From Pseudomonadota bacterium (GTDB lineage: Bacteria > Pseudomonadota > Gammaproteobacteria > Burkholderiales > Burkholderiaceae_F), in assembly GCA_021825945.1 (NCBI GenBank), contig JAKAFN010000001.1, positions 310,001-374,000 on the forward strand: DNA of 64,000 nt. The letters run 5' to 3'. Positions 28,520-41,564 of the stretch are shown here, piece by piece. Both the position numbers and the translations under genes were made by a program. How positions within the stretch are numbered: position 1 is the stretch's first letter; each line of letters opens with the position of its first letter. The notes beneath the pieces were generated by a model. It was given only the letters and a program-made list of their open reading frames with translations. It made no database searches and was not told the DNA's origin.

Positions 28520-29242
28520 ATGCTGCAGGGGTGCGGGCCGGATGCCCCTGATATCGGGAGTGTGCCCCTGCGCGGCGAGATCGCCTTGAACGACACCACG
28601 CTGATTCTGGTCCGCCACGGCGAAACCGAGTGGAACATCCAGTCCCGCATGCAGGGCCACCGCGACATCGCCCTCTCCCCTCGTGGCGTGGCACAGGCCG
28701 AGGCCGTCGCGCGCCACCTGACGCGCGTGCCGACCGACGAAACCTCCGCCATCGCCGCCGTATTTGCCAGCGACCTGATGCGCGCCCGTGCAACGGCCGC
28801 TCCCATCGCGGCGCGCGCCGGCGTACCGCTACGGATCGATCCTCGCCTGCGCGAGCGCGGATTCGGGCTGTTCGAAGGGTCGACGTATGCCGAGGCGCAC
28901 GCCAAGTGGCCCGAGATCTATGCGACCTGGCAGCGGCGGGAGCCCGACTACGCAGTGCCGGGCGGCGAGTCCTATGAACAGGTCCGGGCCCGCACCCTGG
29001 CGGTGGTCGAGGACATCGCTCGCGAGTTTGCGGGCAAGACCGTCGTGGTGGTCACGCATGGTGGAATTCTCGACGCCGTGTATCGCGCCGCGTTCGACAT
29101 CCCCTGGAAGACGCCACGGCCCTACGCCATCCCCAATGGGTCGATCGGCCGGGTCACCGCGCGCCTGCCGGGCCCGGCATTGCGCATCCATTTCTGGGCC
29201 GATCGCGACCACCTCGATACGCCGCCGGACCTGCCGCGGTGA
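28520..29242 (+). CDS. Histidine phosphatase / phosphoglycerate mutase family (GpmB-like)
   Basis: This protein has the histidine-phosphatase fold with the catalytic LVRHGETEWN loop, the LSPRGVAQAEAVA helix, the acid residue in ERGFGLFEG and the second histidine in VTHGGILDA. The 240-aa frame starts at 28520, 4 bp after tyrS. A TTG at 28586 would place the RHG motif nearer the N-terminus and may be the true start. Substrate cannot be told from sequence; despite the family name many members are general phosphatases. Confidence 0.88.
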   Translation: MLQGCGPDAPDIGSVPLRGEIALNDTTLILVRHGETEWNIQSRMQGHRDIALSPRGVAQAEAVARHLTRVPTDETSAIAAVFASDLMRARATAAPIAARAGVPLRIDPRLRERGFGLFEGSTYAEAHAKWPEIYATWQRREPDYAVPGGESYEQVRARTLAVVEDIAREFAGKTVVVVTHGGILDAVYRAAFDIPWKTPRPYAIPNGSIGRVTARLPGPALRIHFWADRDHLDTPPDLPR

Positions 29243-29251
29243 TGCGGGTGC

Positions 29252-30007
29252 CTATTTTCCGGCGGCGGAATCCCGTAGCCCGGACGTGGTCGACAGGCCC
29301 CGGTAGATCGTCGAGACCCCGGCCTCCAGCGACGAGGGGGCGTGATGTTGCGGATCGGCGCCGCCGATCTGTTCGGCGGATGGAAAATGGGCGGCGAGCC
29401 GGGAATGGATCTGGTCGGCCTGCTTGTGCAGGCCGTTGCGCTTGTAGTTGGTGTACAGGCCCAACAGGCAATCGGCGATCTGGCGTCCATACCGTTGCCG
29501 CAGGAACTCATCGCGCAGCGTGTCGTCCAGGATCCGCAGCGCCGTGGCATCCTCGCGGAGCCGCACCAGCCGGCGCGCCAGGCGCAATTGCTCTTCCATG
29601 GGCAGCGCTTTCAGGACCTTGGGTTGCGCCAAGCGCAGAAACGTCCTGCGCAAATCGTCGGTCGGGGTCTGCACTTTGGTCCACAACAGGCGCAGGGCGG
29701 AATCCAGCAGCACCTCCTGGTCGGATCCGAGCAGAGCCGCATTGAAGTACGCGCACAGCAGCTCCGGATTTTTGGGGTCCCGCTCCACCAGTTCCCGATA
29801 GAGGCGGGTTGCGCGGCGGACATCCAGGCGCGTAATCGCTTCCTGCGCCTGCTCGAGCAGGGATGCTCCGCGGGGCGGCAAGCCGCCGCCGGCGGCTTGC
29901 CGGGCGCGGGAAGTCGGTTTGCGCGCTTGCCATGCCAGCGGCAGGGTGAGAAGGACGAGCCCTGCCGCAATCCAGGCCCAGAGCGGAATCGACGTAATGG
30001 CGTGCAA
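29252..30007 (-). CDS. Membrane-anchored helical (TPR-like) protein, unknown function
   Basis: I do not recognise a specific family. The 251-aa product has a membrane helix at about 8-26, a basic linker, and then helical pairs resembling TPRs (DVRRATRLYRELVERDPKNPEL; LGLYTNYKRNGLHKQADQIH). The C-terminus is low-complexity. It converges with the phosphatase gene and is divergent from carA. A scaffold or protein-interaction role is plausible but untested. Confidence 0.72.
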   Translation of the reverse strand: MHAITSIPLWAWIAAGLVLLTLPLAWQARKPTSRARQAAGGGLPPRGASLLEQAQEAITRLDVRRATRLYRELVERDPKNPELLCAYFNAALLGSDQEVLLDSALRLLWTKVQTPTDDLRRTFLRLAQPKVLKALPMEEQLRLARRLVRLREDATALRILDDTLRDEFLRQRYGRQIADCLLGLYTNYKRNGLHKQADQIHSRLAAHFPSAEQIGGADPQHHAPSSLEAGVSTIYRGLSTTSGLRDSAAGK

Positions 30008-30121
30008 AGCGGTTCCCCGAGGGATTGCGGGTGACCTCTCTGGAAAATCCCAGCAAGGTCACGCAATGATCGCCGAAATTTTCGCGACCGTCGATCCGGC
30101 AATCGGACGAAGAACCCCCGG

Positions 30122-30127
30122 TATAAT
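30122..30127 (+). promoter_or_regulatory. -10 element TATAAT of the carA-gmhA-carB-greA run
   Basis: A perfect TATAAT lies 84 bp before the carA GTG and leaves an untranslated leader of about 75 bases. The -35 at 16-18 bp is not recognisable, so activation or pyrimidine/arginine control is possible. No attenuator hairpin with a T-run is visible. Confidence 0.5.
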
Positions 30128-30211
30128 GACAAGGTTTGCCCGGTTCCATCCCGCCCGCATCGGCCCGCGGGCGCAGTCTGCCGACGGACCGGGGTTTCTC
30201 CAGGAGTCTCA

Positions 30212-31375
30212 GTGAGCCTGATCGATCGTTCACGCCCCGCGGCGTTGCTTGCGCTCGCCGATGGAACGGTGTTCCGCGGAATCTCGATCGGCGCCGATGG
30301 CGCGACGGTCGGAGAGGTTGTTTTCAATACCGCATTGACTGGATACCAGGAGATCCTTACCGATCCGAGCTATACGCGGCAGATCGTAACCTTGACGTAT
30401 CCCCACATCGGCAACGTCGGCATCAACCCGGAAGATGACGAGTCGCCTTCGGTCTATGCCGCCGGACTGGTTGTGCGGGATTGCTCGCTGCGGAGCTCGA
30501 ATTTCCGCGCGCGGCAGGATCTGCGCGCGTTCCTCGCGGAGCGCAAGGTGGTGGCCATCGCCGATCTCGACACGCGTAGCCTGACGCGGCGCCTGCGCGA
30601 CGGCGGCGCCCAGGCGGGCGCGATCGTCGTCGGCGACGATGCGGCGGCAGCGGTGGCGCTGGCGCGCACGTTTTCGGGGATGGACGGCCTGGATCTCGCC
30701 TCGGAGGTATCGACGACCGCTCCGTACGCCTGGGATCAGACGGAATGGACGCTGGAAGGGGGATATGGCCGTCTTGCCACGCCGCATCGTCGCGTGGTGG
30801 CGTTCGATTTCGGCGTCAAGCGCAACATTCTGCGCATGCTGGCGGAACGCGGTTGCGGCGTGACGGTGGTGCCGGCGCGCACGAGCGCGGAGGCGGTGCT
30901 GCGCATGCGGCCCGATGGCGTGTTCCTTTCCAATGGCCCGGGCGATCCCGATGCCTGCGATTACGCAGTGCGTGCGGCGGCGGATCTGATCGACCGCGGC
31001 ATTCCCACTTTTGGGATCTGCCTCGGACACCAGATCATGGCGTTGGCATCCGGGGCGCGCACCGTGAAGATGAAGTTCGGCCATCACGGCGCCAACCATC
31101 CGGTGCAGGAGTTGGCCAGCGGTCGGGTCTACATCACCTCGCAGAACCATGGCTTCGCGGTCGATGCGCAGACGCTGCCGGCGAATTGTCGAGTTACCCA
31201 TGTGTCCTTGTTCGATGGCTCGCTCCAGGGGTTCGAGCGCACCGACCGTCCGGCGTTCTGCTTCCAGGGGCATCCGGAAGCCAGTCCGGGGCCCAAGGAT
31301 ATCGGCCCGTTGTTCGACCGGTTCGTTCGGGCCATCGACGCGGCCCGGGCGGCGGGGACGGAGGCACGCGGATGA
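30212..31375 (+). CDS. carA: Carbamoyl-phosphate synthase small subunit
   Basis: CarA is the glutamine amidotransferase subunit: it releases ammonia from glutamine and channels it to CarB for carbamoyl phosphate (arginine and pyrimidine synthesis). The 387-aa product has the class I triad: Cys in [10 protein letters not shown] and His/Glu in [10 protein letters not shown]. The GTG start at 30212 is preceded by CAGGAG. Its stop overlaps the gmhA start (ATGA), so carB is not the next gene. Confidence 0.97.
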   Translation: MSLIDRSRPAALLALADGTVFRGISIGADGATVGEVVFNTALTGYQEILTDPSYTRQIVTLTYPHIGNVGINPEDDESPSVYAAGLVVRDCSLRSSNFRARQDLRAFLAERKVVAIADLDTRSLTRRLRDGGAQAGAIVVGDDAAAAVALARTFSGMDGLDLASEVSTTAPYAWDQTEWTLEGGYGRLATPHRRVVAFDFGVKRNILRMLAERGCGVTVVPARTSAEAVLRMRPDGVFLSNGPGDPDACDYAVRAAADLIDRGIPTFGICLGHQIMALASGARTVKMKFGHHGANHPVQELASGRVYITSQNHGFAVDAQTLPANCRVTHVSLFDGSLQGFERTDRPAFCFQGHPEASPGPKDIGPLFDRFVRAIDAARAAGTEARG

Positions 31376-31983
31376 GTCGCGACGACGCCATCGTCGCCAA
31401 CGCGCTGGCGCAGGCCGCCGATGCCCTGGCGTCGTTGCGCGCCGACACGGCGGCGACCGCGGCGATTCGCCGCGGCGGCGAGGTCGTTGCCCGCTGCTTG
31501 CGTGCGGGCGGTCGGGTGTTCAGCTGTGGCAACGGCGGGTCGCTGTGCGACGCCATGCACTTCGCGGAGGAGCTTACCGGTCGGTTCCGCGGTGATCGGC
31601 CGGGTTATGCGGCGACCGCGATCGCGGACCCCGGCCACCTGTCCTGCGTGGCCAATGATTTCGGGTTCGAGCAGGTGTTTTCCCGCTATGTGCAGGCCCA
31701 TGGCCGACCCGGGGACGTCCTGGTCGCCATCAGCACCAGCGGGACGAGTCCCAACGTGGTCGCGGCGGCGCATGCGGCGCATGCGGCGCAAATGACGGTG
31801 ATCGCCTTGACCGGTCGCGCGGAGTGCGCGCTGGCCGATGGAGCGGACGTCCTGATCGCGACCCCGGCGGGCCGACATTCGGATCGGGTTCAGGAATTGC
31901 ACATCAAGGTTCTGCATACGCTGATCGAGCTCGTTGAATACCATCTCGCTGCTTCGGCGGGCCGTGCCGCCGGAGCAGCGTAA
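31372..31983 (+). CDS. gmhA: Phosphoheptose isomerase (sedoheptulose-7-phosphate isomerase)
   Basis: This SIS-fold enzyme starts ADP-heptose synthesis for LPS core. The 203-aa product has [20 protein letters not shown], the phosphate loop STSGTSPNV, and the C-terminal helix [16 protein letters not shown]. It overlaps the carA stop by 4 bp and ends 40 bp before carB, so it is embedded in the carAB operon. The start is fixed by the overlap; the much longer upstream open frame is a carA shadow. DiaA-type paralogues are similar, but the zinc-ligand-like spacing favours GmhA. Confidence 0.9.
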   Translation: MSRDDAIVANALAQAADALASLRADTAATAAIRRGGEVVARCLRAGGRVFSCGNGGSLCDAMHFAEELTGRFRGDRPGYAATAIADPGHLSCVANDFGFEQVFSRYVQAHGRPGDVLVAISTSGTSPNVVAAAHAAHAAQMTVIALTGRAECALADGADVLIATPAGRHSDRVQELHIKVLHTLIELVEYHLAASAGRAAGAA

Positions 31984-32023
31984 ATCCATCCAGGCGCCCA
32001 AGCCGGCGCAAAGCGAAGAACGC

Positions 32024-35227
<3,204 letters not shown>

Positions 35228-35240
35228 GGAACGGTTTTTC

Positions 35241-35717
35241 ATGGCGGCAATTCCGATCACCGCGCGCGGCGCGGAACGGCTCAAGGCGGAGCTGAATCGA
35301 CTCAAGGCAGTCGATCGCCCGAACGTCATTCAGGCGATCAAGGAGGCGCGCGAGAAGGGCGACCTCTCCGAGAACGCCGAATACGACGCGGCGCGTGAGC
35401 GCCAGGGCTTCATTGAAGGACGGATCCAGGAACTCGAAGGGAAGCTGTCGAGCCTGCAGATCATCGATCCGGCTGCGGTCGATGCGGGAGACCGGATCGT
35501 GTTCGGCGCGACGGTCGAACTGGAGGACGCCGAATCGGGGGCGCAGGTGCGCTACCAGATCGTCGGCGATGACGAGGCGGACATCAAGGAAGGGCTGATC
35601 TCCGTATCGAGCCCGATCGCGCGTGCGCTGATCGGCCGCAGCGTCGGCGATGTCGCGACGGTGGCGGCGCCCAGCGGCAACCGCGAGTACGAGATTCTCG
35701 ACGTCTCCTACCGATAG
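35241..35717 (+). CDS. greA: Transcription elongation factor GreA
   Basis: GreA rescues backtracked RNA polymerase by stimulating transcript cleavage through its coiled-coil tip. The 158-aa product shows [19 protein letters not shown] (coiled-coil tip acidic residues) and a C-terminal FKBP-like domain. The order carB-greA is typical of Burkholderiales. ATG 35241 gives the standard length. Confidence 0.97.
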   Translation: MAAIPITARGAERLKAELNRLKAVDRPNVIQAIKEAREKGDLSENAEYDAARERQGFIEGRIQELEGKLSSLQIIDPAAVDAGDRIVFGATVELEDAESGAQVRYQIVGDDEADIKEGLISVSSPIARALIGRSVGDVATVAAPSGNREYEILDVSYR

Positions 35718-35754
35718 CACCTCGAGATCGTCGTCGACGATGCCGCAATGATCG

Positions 35755-35830
35755 TCATTGCGAAGGCGGAGCCCGAGAAGCGATCCAGACTGCTTGCGGG
35801 ATCGCCACGGCCCCGCGGGCCTCGCGATGA
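35755..35830. repeat. REP-like palindromic element downstream of greA
   Basis: Arm 35755-35786 (begins TCATTGCGAAGGC, ends GCGATCC) and arm 35799-35830 (begins GGATCGCCACGG, ends CTCGCGATGA) are imperfect inverted copies around a 12-base loop. The TCATTGCGA...GCGATCC core resembles a widespread class of bacterial intergenic palindromes. It fills the greA-yhbY convergent gap and could form an mRNA 3' hairpin for either gene. Confidence 0.6.
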
Positions 35831-35909
35831 GGCCGCCGTTTCCTCATCCTGGGCGGCGGTTCGCCATGGCCGTTGGGCGGATGTCGGTTCGGCTGGTTCC
35901 GCCGGAGGG

Positions 35910-36209
35910 TCAGTTTTCCGGTTTCGGCCGGAACAACACGAACACCCGTCCGATCGCCTGGATGCGCGCGGCGCCGAGATTCTCGGTGATCTGCCGGAAC
36001 ATCGCTTCGCGATCTTCGCGTTCCGTTCCGCCGGCGCGGACCTTGATCAGGCCGTGGGCGGTGAGCGCGCGGTCGATTTCCTTGAGCGCGGCGTCGCTCA
36101 GCCCGGCTGCGCCCAGCAGGACCACCGGTTTGAGTTGGTGCGCCTGCGCCCGCAGATGCAGGATTTGTTCTTGAGGAAGGGAAAGCTCGCGAGGGGTGGC
36201 TTCGGTCAT
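35910..36209 (-). CDS. yhbY: YhbY-type RNA-binding protein (CRM domain)
   Basis: YhbY is a pre-50S ribosome-associated RNA-binding protein. The 99-aa CRM-fold product has LRAQAHQLKPVVLLGAAGLSD, the GLIKVRAGG segment and a C-terminal strand (RVFVLFRP). The start at 36209 gives the usual length. It is divergent from rlmE with a 34-bp gap, a conserved pairing (both act on 50S maturation). Confidence 0.95.
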   Translation of the reverse strand: MTEATPRELSLPQEQILHLRAQAHQLKPVVLLGAAGLSDAALKEIDRALTAHGLIKVRAGGTEREDREAMFRQITENLGAARIQAIGRVFVLFRPKPEN

Positions 36210-36243
36210 GCGCCGATGGTACCCCACGCGGGGGATTGCTGAG

Positions 36244-37014
36244 ATGAGTGCGGACAAACCTGCCGGGAAGAAACCGGCAAAATCCACGAACCCCCCCCGC
36301 CTTGCTTCCAAGGGCGGCGCCGGCGGTCGGCCCGCGGTTGCGACGGGTGCCAAATCCAAGCATCGGTCCAACCGTGCCTGGATCGATCGCCATGTCAACG
36401 ACCCGTATGTCCAGGCGGCGGCCCGCCACGGCTACCGTTCGCGTGCAGCATACAAGCTGGCGGAGATCGACCAGAAGGATCGTCTGTTGCGTCCGGGCAT
36501 CACGGTGGTCGATCTCGGGGCGGCACCGGGCAGCTGGACCCAGGTGGTGGTGGAGCGGCTGCGGATCGGCGCCGGTCCGGCGGGGGGCGGACGCCCGTCG
36601 TCGCGGGTCCTCGCGCTCGACATCCTGCCGATGGATCCGATCCCGGGGGTGGAGATCATCCAGGGCGATTTCCGGGAGGAGGCGGTCGCCGCCCGCCTAG
36701 CCGCTGCGCTGCAGGGCGCGCAGGTGGACCTCGTTCTCTCGGACATGGCGCCGAATCTGAGCGGAATCGGGGCTGCCGATGCCGCACGCAGCGGGCATCT
36801 GTGGGAGTTGGCGCTGGAGTTTTCGCTCGCGCACTGCAAGCCGGACGGGGCGTTGCTGATCAAGGTGTTCCAGGGGAGCGGCTACAGCCAGTTCGTCGAA
36901 CGGCTGAAACGGCGGTTCGTGCGGGTTGCCGTGCGCAAACCCCCGTCCTCGCGTCAGGAATCGGCGGAAACCTATCTGCTGGCGCAGGGGCGGAAAGCGG
37001 ACGCGGGAAATTAG
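36244..37014 (+). CDS. rlmE: 23S rRNA (uridine-2552-2'-O)-methyltransferase RlmE
   Basis: RlmE methylates the A-loop U2552 late in 50S assembly. The 256-aa product has the K-D-K-E catalytic tetrad in RSRAAYKLAEID, LSDMAPN, LIKVFQG and QESAETYLLA, plus the SAM motif VVDLGAAPGSW. A basic, disordered N-terminal extension (about 45 residues rich in Lys, Pro and Gly) is longer than in E. coli. It is upstream of ftsH, as in many proteobacteria, but separated from it here by 324 bp. Confidence 0.96.
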   Translation: MSADKPAGKKPAKSTNPPRLASKGGAGGRPAVATGAKSKHRSNRAWIDRHVNDPYVQAAARHGYRSRAAYKLAEIDQKDRLLRPGITVVDLGAAPGSWTQVVVERLRIGAGPAGGGRPSSRVLALDILPMDPIPGVEIIQGDFREEAVAARLAAALQGAQVDLVLSDMAPNLSGIGAADAARSGHLWELALEFSLAHCKPDGALLIKVFQGSGYSQFVERLKRRFVRVAVRKPPSSRQESAETYLLAQGRKADAGN

Positions 37015-37338
37015 CAATGGACCTTCCGGCCCTGCCGTCCCTATGGTTTTGGGAGCAGGGTTGCATCCCGCGCCAAGCGGTTGCCGAAACCCCGGCGTTC
37101 GGTCGGGGTCGGCTCCGACCGCCCGGAAGCGCGATGGTTTCAAAGGGGAGTCCGTTTTACGATGATGAGTGGAGAAGAGAATCGGCGTGATCCCCAACCC
37201 GGATCGAGGGATTGAAATTCCCGCCGGGAACCCTCATAACGGATCTGTCACAACCCCCCCGGATGGGCCTAAAATGCCACCGTCTGCCTTTTTCTGGCAG
37301 ATCACCCGCGCCGCCGTCGTGTCCGGCAGGAGATTGCA
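37015..37338 (+). other. Intergenic region rlmE-ftsH (324 bp)
   Basis: I see no convincing gene here. It holds the sigma-32-like promoter at 37212-37239, a TAAAAT -10-like element at 37270-37275, and a CAGGAG ribosome site just before the ftsH start. The remainder is GC-rich with no recognisable feature. Confidence 0.6.
37212..37239 (+). promoter_or_regulatory. Sigma-32-like heat-shock promoter for ftsH
   Basis: TTGAAA (37212-37217), a 13-bp spacer, then CCCTCATAA (37231-37239). The known sigma-32 pattern is CTTGAAA, 13-15 bp, CCCCATNT, which fits well. The spacer itself is a small palindrome (TTCCC-GCC-GGGAA), which may mark a repressor site. ftsH is a heat-shock gene in other proteobacteria. 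Confidence 0.6.
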
Positions 37339-39252
37339 TTGAACAACAACACCTTCGCGAAAGCCGCCGTCTGGCTCGTGATCGCGGTCGTCCTTTTCAC
37401 GGTGTTTCAGAAGCTGGAGCATGGGGTGGGCGGGAACGTCCAGGAAGTCCCGTATTCGCAGTTCGTCGCCGATGTGCATGCCGGGCGCGTCAAGAGCGCG
37501 CGGATCGAGGAAACCTCGCCCGGGATGACCGACATCGTCGCGCAGACCACCGACGGTTCGCAGATCCGTACGACCGGCACGCTCTGGGACCGCGGGATCT
37601 TCAAGGACCTGCTCGACGCCAACGTGCGTTTCGACTTCGAACAGCATGAGCCGCAGTCGCCACTGCTGAGCTTCTTTTACGCCTTTGGCCCGGTGATCCT
37701 GCTGATCGGCGTCTGGGTCTTCTTCATGCGGCAGATGCAGGGCGGCGGGCGCGGGGGCGCATTCTCGTTCGGCAAGTCGCGGGCACGCATGCTCGACGAA
37801 TCCAACAACTCGATCACCTTCGCCGATGTCGCGGGCTGCGACGAAGCGAAGGAAGAGGTGCAGGAATTGGTCGAGTTTCTGCGCGATCCGTCGAAATTCC
37901 AGAAGCTGGGGGGGCGCATTCCGCGCGGCGTGCTGATGGTGGGTTCGCCGGGAACCGGCAAGACCCTCCTTGCCAAGGCGATCGCCGGCGAGGCCAAGGT
38001 GCCGTTCTTTTCGATCTCGGGCTCGGATTTCGTCGAGATGTTCGTCGGTGTGGGCGCTGCGCGCGTCCGCGACATGTTCGAGACGGCCAAGAAGCATGCG
38101 CCATGCATCATTTTCATCGATGAAATCGATGCGGTGGGCCGCCAGCGCGGTGCCGGTCTGGGAGGCGGCAACGACGAGCGCGAGCAGACCCTGAATCAGA
38201 TGCTGGTCGAAATGGACGGTTTCGAAACCGGCCAGGGGATCATCGTCATCGCCGCGACCAACCGTCCGGACGTCCTCGATCCGGCGCTGTTGCGGCCCGG
38301 CCGCTTCGACCGGCAGGTCGTCGTCCAGCTGCCCGACATCCGTGGGCGCGAGCAGATCCTCGCGGTGCACATGCGCAAGGTGCCGGTCGCATCGGATGTG
38401 CAGGCGGACGTCCTTGCCCGGGGAACGCCGGGTTTTTCCGGCGCCGATCTCGCCAACCTGGTCAACGAGGCCGCCCTCTTCGCTGCGCGCCGCAATGCGC
38501 GACTCGTCGAGATGGAGGACTTCGAGAAGGCGAAGGACAAGATCATGATGGGCGCCGAGCGCAAGTCCATGGTCATGACCGAGGACGAACGCCGCAATAC
38601 GGCGTATCACGAATCCGGCCATGCCGTGGTGGCGCGCCTGCTGCCGAAGACGGATCCGGTCCACAAGGTCACGATCATTCCCCGCGGCCGCGCATTGGGT
38701 GTGACGATGCAATTGCCGGAGCAGGACCGCTACGCGTACGACCGAGACTATCTATTGGCCCGGATCGCGGTACTGTTCGGTGGCCGGGTTGCGGAAGAGG
38801 TGTTCATGAAGCAGATGACCACCGGGGCGAGCAACGACTTCGAGCGGGCGACGCAGATGGCGCGCGACATGGTCACGCGCTATGGCATGAGCGACATTCT
38901 CGGGCCGATGATCTACGCCGAGAATGAGGGCGAGGTGTTCCTCGGCCGTTCGATCACCCGCACCGTCACGATGTCCGAAGACACCATGCGCAAGGTCGAT
39001 GGTGAGATCCGTCGCATCATCGACGATCAGTATGGGCTGGCGCGCAATCTGCTCGAGACCCACCGCGACGCGGTGGAGGCGATGGCCAAGGCGCTGCTGG
39101 AGTGGGAGACCATCGACTCCGAGCAGATCGCCGACATCATGGAAGGACGCCCGCCGCGTCCGCCGAAGACCGCGGCGCCTGCCGCCAGCAGCGGCAGTTC
39201 CAGCGCGCCGCCGAGCGGCGGCGTTCCCGAAGCCACGACGCAACCGGCCTGA
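37339..39252 (+). CDS. ftsH: ATP-dependent zinc metalloprotease FtsH
   Basis: FtsH is a membrane AAA+ protease that degrades misfolded membrane proteins and regulators such as RpoH and LpxC in E. coli. The 637-aa product has two N-terminal helices (about 9-27 and 113-133), the P-loop GSPGTGKT (about 202-209), FIDEIDAVG, and the zinc site HESGH (about 424-428). It starts with TTG at 37339, preceded by CAGGAG. The C-terminus is Ala/Pro/Ser-rich. Confidence 0.98.
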   Translation: MNNNTFAKAAVWLVIAVVLFTVFQKLEHGVGGNVQEVPYSQFVADVHAGRVKSARIEETSPGMTDIVAQTTDGSQIRTTGTLWDRGIFKDLLDANVRFDFEQHEPQSPLLSFFYAFGPVILLIGVWVFFMRQMQGGGRGGAFSFGKSRARMLDESNNSITFADVAGCDEAKEEVQELVEFLRDPSKFQKLGGRIPRGVLMVGSPGTGKTLLAKAIAGEAKVPFFSISGSDFVEMFVGVGAARVRDMFETAKKHAPCIIFIDEIDAVGRQRGAGLGGGNDEREQTLNQMLVEMDGFETGQGIIVIAATNRPDVLDPALLRPGRFDRQVVVQLPDIRGREQILAVHMRKVPVASDVQADVLARGTPGFSGADLANLVNEAALFAARRNARLVEMEDFEKAKDKIMMGAERKSMVMTEDERRNTAYHESGHAVVARLLPKTDPVHKVTIIPRGRALGVTMQLPEQDRYAYDRDYLLARIAVLFGGRVAEEVFMKQMTTGASNDFERATQMARDMVTRYGMSDILGPMIYAENEGEVFLGRSITRTVTMSEDTMRKVDGEIRRIIDDQYGLARNLLETHRDAVEAMAKALLEWETIDSEQIADIMEGRPPRPPKTAAPAASSGSSSAPPSGGVPEATTQPA

Positions 39253-39258
39253 AAATTT

Positions 39259-39278
39259 CCCCTCCCGGGCGGGAGGGG
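39259..39278 (+). terminator. Perfect hairpin between ftsH and folP
   Basis: CCCCTCCC and GGGAGGGG (8-bp arms) form a stem immediately after the ftsH stop. No T-run follows. It may slow decay of the ftsH message, or mask the purine-rich GGGAGGGG upstream of folP. Confidence 0.4.
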
Positions 39279-39292
39279 ACTGTACCCTTCCG

Positions 39293-40162
39293 GTGAAACC
39301 GCAAACCGCCCATCCGCTGGCCTGGCGCTGCGGAGCTCATCGCATCTCCCTGGAACGCCCATGCATCATGGGCATTCTCAATGTCACCCCCGATTCGTTC
39401 TCGGACGGCGGCCGCTATGCCGCGGTCGAGGCGGCCGTTGCACATGCTCGGCGCCTGATCGACGAGGGCGCCGACATCCTCGATGTCGGGGGCGAGTCGA
39501 CCCGGCCGGGCGCAGCCTGGGTTCCGCCCGAGGTCGAACTGGGACGCGTGCTGCCCGTGTTGGATGCCCTGCGGGGCGTGGCGGTGCCGATTTCGGTCGA
39601 TACCAGTCGGCCGGAAGTGATCGCCGCAACCCTGCGCGCGGGCGCGTCGATCATCAACGACGTGCGATCACTGTCGGTGCCCGGTGCCCTGGATGTCGTG
39701 CGCGAAGCCGACTGCGGTGTCGTGCTGATGCATATGCAAGGGGATCCGGTGACCATGCAAACGCGGCCCGAGTACCGGGACGTGGTGCGCGACGTCGCGG
39801 AATGGCTCGCGCGGCGTCGTGATGCCGTGTGCGCCGGAGGCGTGGCACCCGATCGCATCGTGCTGGATCCCGGGTTCGGCTTCGGCAAATCCCATCGCCA
39901 AAACTGCATGCTGTTGGCCGGGATGGCCGCGTTGTCGGATCTCGGCCATCCCCTGCTAGCGGGGCTCTCCCGCAAATCGACCCTCGGCGGGATCACCGGG
40001 CGGCCGGTGGGCGACCGGCTTGCCGCATCGATTGCGGCGGCCCTGATCGCAGTCCAGAATGGCGCCCGCATCGTGCGCGTGCACGATGTCGCAGCGACGC
40101 GCGACGCGCTCGCGGTGTGGCAGGCGGTGTCTTGTGGGTTCGGTGAGGAGGATAAAACGTAG
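39293..40162 (+). CDS. folP: Dihydropteroate synthase
   Basis: FolP joins p-aminobenzoate to dihydropterin pyrophosphate in folate synthesis; it is the sulfonamide target. The 289-aa TIM barrel shows [31 protein letters not shown]-like [18 protein letters not shown] and GLSRKS. GTG 39293 is the most plausible start since homologues begin shortly before the conserved RCG...LERP segment; no strong ribosome site is seen. It shares one base with the glmM start. Confidence 0.94.
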   Translation: MKPQTAHPLAWRCGAHRISLERPCIMGILNVTPDSFSDGGRYAAVEAAVAHARRLIDEGADILDVGGESTRPGAAWVPPEVELGRVLPVLDALRGVAVPISVDTSRPEVIAATLRAGASIINDVRSLSVPGALDVVREADCGVVLMHMQGDPVTMQTRPEYRDVVRDVAEWLARRRDAVCAGGVAPDRIVLDPGFGFGKSHRQNCMLLAGMAALSDLGHPLLAGLSRKSTLGGITGRPVGDRLAASIAAALIAVQNGARIVRVHDVAATRDALAVWQAVSCGFGEEDKT

Positions 40163-41499
40163 TGAAGCGCAAATACTTTGGAACCGACGGCGTTCGCGGC
40201 ACCGTCGGCCAGGAACCGATCACGCCGGATTTCGTGTTGCGACTCGGGCATGTCGCCGGCCGGGTGCTCGCGCACCAGAATGCCGTGGGACGCCCGGCCG
40301 TCTTGATCGGCAAGGACACGCGCGTGTCCGGCTACATGCTTGAAGCAGCCCTGGAAGCGGGGTTTTCGAGTGCGGGTGTCGATGTCGTGCTCTGCGGTCC
40401 GCTGCCCACTCCGGCGGTGGCCTACCTCACCCGCGCGTTACGTCTGAACGCCGGCGTCGTCATCAGCGCTTCGCACAATCCGTACCCCGACAACGGCATC
40501 AAGTTCTTTTCGGGCGGCGGTCGCAAACTCCCCGACGAAACGGAGTTGTCGATCGAGCGCGGACTCGGCGAATCCATGATCTGCGCCCCGTCGCAGCAGT
40601 TGGGCAAGGCGCGACGGCTCGATGATGCCGCCGGGCGGTACATCGAGTTCTGCAAAGGAACGTTTCCCGCCGAGATCGACCTCAAGGGATTGCGCCTGCT
40701 CGTCGACTGCGCACACGGCGCTGCCTACCACGTTGCGCCCGCGGTGTTCCACGAACTGGGGGCGGATGTCGTCGCGGTCGGCGTAACGCCGAACGGCTTC
40801 AATATCAACGATGGCGTCGGCGCGGTCCATACCGAAGGATTGAGCGCGTTGGTGCGCGAGCACGGCGCGGATTTCGGAATCGCGCTCGACGGCGACGCCG
40901 ACCGGGTCGTGATGGCCGACCGGAACGGGCGCTTATACAACGGCGATGAATTGTTGTATGTGATTGCCTGCGACCGCATGCGCAAGGGTCCGATCGGCGG
41001 CGTCGTCGGCACGCTGATGACGAATTACGCCGTCGAGCGGCGCTTTGCGGAAATGGGGGTTCCGTTTCAGCGGGCCAACGTCGGGGACCGCTATGTCCTG
41101 GACCTGCTCGAACGCAATGGCTGGCTCTACGGCGGGGAGGGTTCGGGACATCTCCTCTGTCTCGACCGTCACACGACGGGCGATGGCATCGTCAGCGCCT
41201 TGCAGGTGCTGGCTGCGGTACGTCGGTCGGATCGGACCCTGGCCGACTTGACCGCGCACCTGCCGATGCTGGCACAGGTCATGACCAATACCCGGGTTGC
41301 ACCCGGATTCATCTGGAAAGAGCACGGGGCGCTGGTACGGGAACTCGGCGTGGTCGAGCGCGAGATCGCGGGCCGGGGGCGCATCCTGATCCGCCCCTCG
41401 GGAACCGAGCCCGTATTGCGGATCATGGTCGAGGCGGAAGACGCAGGCGTGGCGAAGGGCTACTGCGATCGTTTGGCCGCTACGCTCGCGCCGCAATAA
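40162..41499 (+). CDS. glmM: Phosphoglucosamine mutase
   Basis: GlmM converts glucosamine-6-P to glucosamine-1-P for UDP-GlcNAc, peptidoglycan and LPS. The 445-aa product has YFGTDGVRG, the phosphoserine loop [13 protein letters not shown] (Ser about 104), the metal loop ALDGDADR and the [10 protein letters not shown] tail. It begins with GTG overlapping folP by one base; GAGGAG lies upstream. In related genomes pstSCA often follows, but here pstB follows directly. Confidence 0.97.
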   Translation: MKRKYFGTDGVRGTVGQEPITPDFVLRLGHVAGRVLAHQNAVGRPAVLIGKDTRVSGYMLEAALEAGFSSAGVDVVLCGPLPTPAVAYLTRALRLNAGVVISASHNPYPDNGIKFFSGGGRKLPDETELSIERGLGESMICAPSQQLGKARRLDDAAGRYIEFCKGTFPAEIDLKGLRLLVDCAHGAAYHVAPAVFHELGADVVAVGVTPNGFNINDGVGAVHTEGLSALVREHGADFGIALDGDADRVVMADRNGRLYNGDELLYVIACDRMRKGPIGGVVGTLMTNYAVERRFAEMGVPFQRANVGDRYVLDLLERNGWLYGGEGSGHLLCLDRHTTGDGIVSALQVLAAVRRSDRTLADLTAHLPMLAQVMTNTRVAPGFIWKEHGALVRELGVVEREIAGRGRILIRPSGTEPVLRIMVEAEDAGVAKGYCDRLAATLAPQ

Positions 41500-41505
41500 T
41501 GTGTC

Positions 41506-41539
41506 ATGTCACAATCCTGTGGTAATTCGGTCATAGACT
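41506..41539 (+). promoter_or_regulatory. Pho-box array and -10 upstream of pstB
   Basis: Three PhoB-type 7-mers at 11-bp steps: ATGTCAC (41506-41512), CTGTGGT (41517-41523) and CGGTCAT (41528-41534), each separated by 4 AT-rich bases. Taking the first two as the site, TAGACT (41534-41539) lies 10 bp downstream, the normal place for a Pho-promoter -10. This makes pstB-phoU-phoB-phoR its own Pho-controlled unit, starting just after glmM. Confidence 0.65.
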
Positions 41540-41564
41540 GGTGTTGCCCATGGAGTACAGCAAC

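Noticed and set aside
26452..28905. An 817-codon minus-strand open frame over tyrS and part of anmK
   Set aside because: It is antisense to a fully supported tyrS (HIGH and KMSKS boxes) and partly out of frame with anmK; a high-GC shadow.
30130..30211. carA leader as a riboswitch or attenuator
   Set aside because: No conserved aptamer fold or terminator with T-run is visible in the leader.
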